Of a stretch of DNA of 64,000 nucleotides, positions 58,719 through 64,000 are shown in pieces. The first letter of the stretch is position 1, and each line of letters begins with the position of its first letter. The DNA lies in the NCBI GenBank assembly GCA_036435485.1, contig CM071596.1, forward strand, positions 65,893,001 through 65,957,000, given 5' to 3'. Below the pieces are notes generated by a model. It was not told where the DNA came from and ran no database searches. It was given only the letters and a program-made list of their open reading frames with translations. Source of the stretch: Saposhnikovia divaricata (Eukaryota > Streptophyta > Magnoliopsida > Apiales > Apiaceae). The translations under genes were made by a program, and so were the position numbers.

Positions 58719-59028
58719 TTTTTTAATTAGAGAAACGAATCGAACATGTAACCTATCATACATCCATCATACATAAGCGCTCATTCCTCCTCACTAACTA
58801 GATTAGGCCTCATCAACAATACAAAAGTTAACTATAGGATAAAAACGACTTGGGATCAAGATTGTTGTACACAAGTTATTCCCCAACCCTTGTCAAATGA
58901 CAATCGAAACCGGGGACAATTAGTAAACTCTTAAATTCAAATCCGATGGCATAGTAAAGTAAAATTTAAAATTTATGTGACAAAAGTTCAATGAATCCAA
59001 ACTCAAAATTTTGTACCTTAATAATTAA

Positions 59029-59414
59029 GGGTTAATTACCAAGTTGGTCACTGAAATGGGCCTAAAGTATCAAGTTGGTAATCAAATTAAAAACGGTCTC
59101 AAATAGGTTATAAAAGTCAGTTATATGTATACTTTGTTAAATAACATACTTTTCCTCGATTTCCTAATATTAATATTAATTTTGATTTCCTCGATTTTAT
59201 TATTTGAAATGAATATATTATCCTATCATATAGATTGTTGATCATAAAATCCAAAAAATAAGCATTAATATTAGTATTTTTCGTACTAAAAAAGTAAGTT
59301 ATTTAACATAATATATACGTAACTGACTTTAATGAAATGTTAGAGACTGTTTTCAGTTTGGTGATCAACTTGATAATTTTGGCTCACTTTAATGACCAAC
59401 TTTATAATTAATCC
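59029..59414. mobile_element. MITE with long inverted repeats, 10-bp duplication
   Basis: Starts GGGTTAATTACCAAGTTGGT; the reverse complement of its end reads GGATTAATTATAAAGTTGGT, and the arms match imperfectly over more than 100 bp each (including GTTAAATAAC(A/T)TACTTTT). It is flanked by TAATAATTAA (59019-59028, 59415-59424). The duplication size and long arms suggest a Mutator-type MITE. No ORF. Confidence 0.85.
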
Positions 59415-59424
59415 TAATAATTAA

Positions 59425-61422
59425 TATTGACAAAACTTAAAATGTCAATTTTGATTTGGGAATCAAATTTGGATAAATATATAAAATTTACAATGATTTT
59501 GAATGTTTACATGATAGAAAAAGTTGTTTTAACTTGAAATCAAATCGATAAAAGTATACCATAAACTCTGAGTTCAAACTTGGCTTTGATAGGAGTCGAG
59601 TTCAATTATTTACATGCAAACCCGATTTAACATCTTGAAATTCCATGCTATAAATACTATTGAGTCCCCTTATATGCCAAACAAAACACATATGTAAATT
59701 ATTTTAAACGAAATGAATCAGAAAAATAATTATAATCTAATATTAATTAAGTAAAATAAATAATAAAAAAATATAAAATTATATGAGAATATACAACTAA
59801 GTGAGAACATATGAGAACCTAATATTAAAAAAAATTATTGCAATCTATATAAATACAAAATATTATAATATTACTTTTGTATTGCACAAATATTAGCTAG
59901 ATTGAATAATTTCAATTATTAAAACATTTCTAACGGTATTGTCTAAGTTGGTTGGCTAATTTCAAAAAAATAATGGTTGATTAAAATTTGTTGAATTTGT
60001 GGGGTGTTTTGCTCCAATGGGGATCACTATAATTCAAAAAAGTATTATTATTATTATTATTATTTCAATTTTTTTTAAATTATGCGAAAAAAACGAGCAA
60101 AAAATGACATGACATCTATTACAGATCTGTAGAGTTTCAACAAATATAATTAATATTGGAAAAATATGAAGGATCGTAGACAAGGAGAATGCCCGGTTAG
60201 AACGTGCGTCGTTGAAGATGCTCTTCCTGTAATAAAAAAGGTGGTAGTAATAATGTAAATTAGTAGCAGAGCAAGGGGCAAGTAAGTCAGAAATGGTTAC
60301 TTGCAGTTCGATGGGATCTACTTAGGTTTCTGGTAACTAAACCAATCAGAATACTTCTGACACAATAAATCATTAAACTAACAGAAATAGTACTACTGTT
60401 AAGTTATCAAAAAAAAGATATTTGAAATTACAACAAAACAAACAAAAATTTTCTTTTTAATAAATAAATAAATAAATCTCTAAGTAAATATTCTGTGTCC
60501 TAATTTTACCTAGCTTGCAGACCATTCTCTTCCATGTATATCTCTCCCCCACTAAAAACCCTAAAAATATAAATTATTTATGATGCTGATTACAGGACCA
60601 GGTATTGAATCTACCTCATTTCATCAAGCTATATGCAACTTGTATGTATTACATAATTGAATTATGAATTTATATTCATGATCACTTGATTCTGAGATGT
60701 ATTGAATTTGCATAATTCTCTGCAATTTAGCTTGTAAATTTGTTCTTTTGTTGTAAATTGTGATTGTGTTATCTTTCTTTTGATGTTTAGTATTGGTGGA
60801 TACATTCTCTGAAGTTGCTGCTTTGAAATTGTGGTTCTGTTGTGTTTTCTTGGTTTTTTAAATGTACTGAGCTTGGACTTGGTAAATTATGATAATTTCT
60901 TTTTTGGGTAGTGTTGGATTCATGAAAGATTTTGTTTTTCTAAGGAAATGGGGAAAATCTTTGGTGGGTTTTGGATTATTTGGTGAGTTAAGTTTTCGAT
61001 ATCGTTTCGAGGTGTGATCTGATATCTTTGTTCTTGTACTTTGAATGTTGTAGAAGCAACCGTAGGTAGTTTATATTGATGTTTGTCATTTGTATGGTGA
61101 TGTGCATTTACCTTTAGAGCTTTAGATAGCTGTCTTTCTCCGTGCAGAATCAAAATATGATCACACATATTTATGAGCTTAAATTATCTGAATAGTTCTC
61201 TTCGGTTTAGCTTGTAAATTTGTGTTTTTTTGTGGTTAATCATGATCACATTATCTGTTTATAAATTATGAAATCCACCATTGAATGATTATACATGATG
61301 GGTTTTGGATTGAGTGGTGAGTTAAGTTTCTAATATGACTGTGGAGGTGTGCTTTGTCTTCTTTTGTTCTTGTAGTGTGAAAGTGGTAGAGGGGATAATT
61401 TCATGCCTTCTTGTGAATAGTA
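59425..61422. other. Intergenic DNA and probable leader of the 61.4-kb gene
   Basis: 59425-60590 is AT-rich with (TTA)n near 60045 and no ORF. 60715-61060 and 61190-61400 are diverged direct repeats (shared AGCTTGTAAATTTG at 60729 and 61209; GGGTTTTGGATT at 60966 and 61300), likely leader or intron of the next gene. Confidence 0.5.
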
Positions 61423-62478
61423 ATGGAAGCTAATATCTGTGGTGGTAATAATTTGGATGCTGATGTTCTTTTACCGCCTCGAAAGCGGCTCCTGGCCGGA
61501 TTGAAGAAACAGAATTTTGATTGCAGATCACATGTGCCATCGACATCTGTAATTTCTGGTGAATTTGACATCCTGCTTAATAATTTATTGGAGTTTCATA
61601 TGAATAAATCCCCAGAGGAGATCATGGAGGACTCAAGGTCTGCAGTTGAAACTGCAAATAAGGTTGCGAAAGCTGCAAGAACTGTTGCGCAAAACAAGGC
61701 CGAGGTAGCAGCCAAAGCTATGGCTGCTGCTAAGAGTGCTCTGGATATGTTTGCAACTATGTCTGAGACATCTAGCAGAGAAAAATATATGAGGAAGAAT
61801 AAGATAAAGAGGCAAGTCCCAGTTGATATGTTGTATAATAAGAAACGAAGGGTTGAGCATGATGCAGAATTAGCACGTGACTTGCACCGGGCAATTAATA
61901 GCTCCCCAAGAACTGTAAAGACCTCTTCAGTTCCTGATCTGAAGAGTGTTGAACATAAGAGGCTTTTGAAGAGTTTGTCTTCGCAAAAGCTGAAGTGCAA
62001 TAATGGAGGTCATAGCCCTCCTGCAAGCAATGGAAATGGTCAAACAGATAAGTTGTATTCTGATGACTCCACTCAGGGAGCATATGATTGTAGAATAGAT
62101 GAAAACATATCAAAATTAAATAAAGCTGATCAGTCAAATATGACAAATAGGGTTTCAAGCTTCTGTGGAGGGAAAATGAAGGAAGCGTTGGAGGATCCTG
62201 TTACCTTTGGCAGAAAAAGGGGAAGGATCAAGCAAAAAAAGTTACCTTTAAGCGTTTGCAATTTTAGGGATCGAGAAAGCCCCAAGGAACAGCTGAAACC
62301 TAGAAGTGGGGCGCTGTCTGATGGGAATGTGAACAAAGATACTGCAGGCAATGATCATCTGTTCACTGTAGGTCCTGCGGGTGGTAGTGCGATGTCATTT
62401 GATAGGTCAGCAACATGGAAATGCAAGGAATTTAAGGGACCAGCTTTAATTAAACAAAACAAAGTCATGCAATTGTAG
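61423..62478 (+). CDS. Conserved-looking plant protein of unknown function, probably nuclear
   Basis: A single open frame of 351 residues starting MEANICGG. Near the N-terminus is LLPPRKRLLAGLKKQN, a block I associate with uncharacterised plant proteins. Residues about 65-120 form an Ala/Lys-rich helix (ANKVAKAARTVAQNKAEVAA), probably coiled coil. Basic clusters (RKNKIKRQ, KKRR, GRKRGRIKQKK) look like nuclear localisation signals; the rest is Ser/Lys/Asn-rich and probably disordered. No enzymatic motif. Introns in the leader or 3' region are likely, but the coding part seems intronless. No function is claimed. Confidence 0.75.
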   Translation: MEANICGGNNLDADVLLPPRKRLLAGLKKQNFDCRSHVPSTSVISGEFDILLNNLLEFHMNKSPEEIMEDSRSAVETANKVAKAARTVAQNKAEVAAKAMAAAKSALDMFATMSETSSREKYMRKNKIKRQVPVDMLYNKKRRVEHDAELARDLHRAINSSPRTVKTSSVPDLKSVEHKRLLKSLSSQKLKCNNGGHSPPASNGNGQTDKLYSDDSTQGAYDCRIDENISKLNKADQSNMTNRVSSFCGGKMKEALEDPVTFGRKRGRIKQKKLPLSVCNFRDRESPKEQLKPRSGALSDGNVNKDTAGNDHLFTVGPAGGSAMSFDRSATWKCKEFKGPALIKQNKVMQL

Positions 62479-62587
62479 TTTAAAGTTTATTTGCAACTAC
62501 CAGTGGCTATCTTGACGTCTTCAGCCAAGGTAGTTTTTTCTTCTGCTTTTCTATGTTGACTATTGCTACATTAACTTGAGTCATGCT

Positions 62588-62749
62588 TGGCGCGATGGTC
62601 AAGTGTCTACTTGCTATCAGCTAGGACATGGTTTCGAACCCCTGGTAACAGCCTCTTTTTGAAAAATAAGGGTAAGGCTACATGCATCGGGACCTTCTTC
62701 CGAAGTCCTGCTGATGCGGGAGCCTTGTGCACTGGGTACGACCTTTTTG
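62588..62749 (+). mobile_element. Au-type SINE
   Basis: Shows the Au SINE order: a 5' tRNA-like part with GATGGTCAAGTGTC and the B-box-like GGTTTCGAACCCC, then AACAGCCTCTTTTTG, GGGTAAGGCTACATGCAT, a C/T-rich block, and GCGGGAGCCTTGTGCACTGGG ending in CCTTTTTG. It lies 110 bp after the stop codon of the 61.4-kb gene, probably in its 3' UTR or a 3' intron. Confidence 0.85.
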
Positions 62750-64000
62750 TTATGGATCCGTTTATCTGTTAGCTTCTCAATAGAGCAACTATTTTATCAA
62801 GTGGAAGTATTACATATTTTTAGTTGCACACTTCCTCTTAATGAATCCTATGCAAGTCTCTATCTGGTAGCATATTTTAAACTGATGGTATGCCAGAGAG
62901 GTGTTGAGTAAAATAAAATTCCTCGGCCTTATATCTTATAGAAAAATTTCCAATATGACACTTTAGCTTTGTTGTTGTATTGTTCTACTTGTTCTTTGTT
63001 AAATCCTCCTTCCAGAAAATGACAGTTGACCTTGTTTTTTATGGGCCTGACTTAGTCACTGGTGAACATAATTTTCTCATAACTTGTATTATAACTAATT
63101 TGTATTACTAATTTCATGGTTTCATAATACATCACTGGAATATTACTTTCCAGGTGTAGTTTGATCAGAAGACATCTATCAAATGACCTGCACTGTTTAG
63201 TTCATTTATCAAAGACGTTAGTAGATGATACAAAAAATCATGTATGCTTGGAATATTACCGTTTTTATAGGATTTCACCAATGCCCTATAGATCCCTCAT
63301 CAACTGTATTAAGCTGTTAAGATATAGATTTCACCATTACATTTGGTTATGTAAACTGTGGCTTGTTAAATGTTTCCTGCAGTGGTCTCATTGACGTTGA
63401 CGGAACAGTTGCTTGGTGATTTACAAGTGGTTTAATATTTGAAGGTTGTCCATGATTTGAAGGTTAGATCGATGCTTAAGATGTTGCAGTTCTGCCCTGC
63501 CTTGAATTAGTCGGGGTCTTACAGTGTGTTTAATGTGATTATGTAAAGACAGCATATATTATTCGCTTATAGAATGGCACAGACTTCCTGTACTGCTTTG
63601 ATTAATTATATTCTTGTTGTCATTGTAATTTTCACTGATGCATCAATTATGCAAGTGTTATCAGCCTATGAAATAAAGTTTATAATAAGATATCATAGTT
63701 CCTACGAATTTGCTGCCAGTAAGAATATGTCATGTGAAACCGAATTGTATATTAAACAATGGCATTTCCTTTCTGCGTAGATATTTGTCAGTAACTATGT
63801 TATCGTAGTTGCATATTGACATGCTACATTTTACGTTCTGTACTTTCATTTATCGTGCAATACAGGAATGATCTAATCTATGTTAGAGGTTGACTACAAG
63901 ATGGAGCTTATTAAGGTTGAGGTGCAGAACATAATTCTGTTCTGTAAGTTTGGAGTTTATGTTGAACTCGATGATTAGGCTAAACAGTCATTATGCCGAT
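62750..64000. other. 3' flank of the 61.4-kb gene
   Basis: No convincing ORF. TTTCCTGCAG near 63380 looks like a splice acceptor and may belong to spliced 3' UTR of the upstream gene. Otherwise unremarkable. Confidence 0.4.

Noticed and set aside
63574..63780. Hydrophobic 68-codon ORF as a small membrane protein
   Set aside because: No context, no conserved pattern; within a probable 3' UTR.

Overview
This is plant nuclear DNA, almost certainly a eudicot. The evidence is spliced genes with plant-specific families (a WOX13-clade homeobox gene, an LHT-type amino acid transporter), plant L1-type LINEs carrying an RNase H tail, Ty1/copia and Ty3/gypsy LTR elements, a Mutator-like element (MULE), Stowaway-like MITEs and an Au-type SINE. 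The species cannot be named from the window alone. About two thirds of the window is transposon sequence.

Layout. 1-4257: 3' half of a decayed copia-like element with one 3' LTR, inserted into a LINE reverse transcriptase (4258-5150). 5151-7667: AT-rich spacer, a fold-back element with 13 ACGT motifs lying between (TA)n tracts, a Stowaway-like MITE, then the CT-rich leader of WOX13. 7668-10363: WOX13 homologue, three exons, + strand. 11350-16864: nearly intact full-length LINE (LINE-1 here), minus strand, with a target-site duplication (TSD). 16865-20296: non-coding, with a hairpin, a 39-base A run and a tandem MITE array. 20306-25567: complete MULE with 173-bp terminal inverted repeats (TIRs) and a 9-bp TSD; it holds a broken mudrA-type transposase and, convergent to it, an intact GRF-type zinc-finger ORF. 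25925-50247: a second LINE (LINE-2) whose 11-bp TSD is now 24 kb apart because three LTR elements landed in it: an Athila-like gag-pro element (27689-35370), a Tekay/Del-like gag-only element with 3.57-kb LTRs (37213-47909), and a solo LTR (49029-49548). 50500-53821: PIG-H (GPI anchor synthesis), + strand. 54822-58036: LHT-type amino acid transporter, seven exons, minus strand. 58514-59424: two MITEs. 61423-62478: conserved-looking plant protein of unknown function, followed by an Au-type SINE.

The host genes (WOX13, PIG-H, LHT, unknown) look intact and are not obviously linked in function. The elements are at different stages. The Tekay-like LTRs are nearly identical, so that insertion is the youngest; the Athila-like LTRs differ by roughly one percent; the copia remnant has stops. 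Nearly every nonsense mutation I found in the elements is explained by a C-to-T (or opposite-strand G-to-A) change, as expected of methylated, silenced DNA. Both large gypsy elements keep their ends and gag but have no reverse transcriptase or integrase, so any mobility would depend on partners elsewhere. All splice sites, TSDs and boundaries were read by eye.
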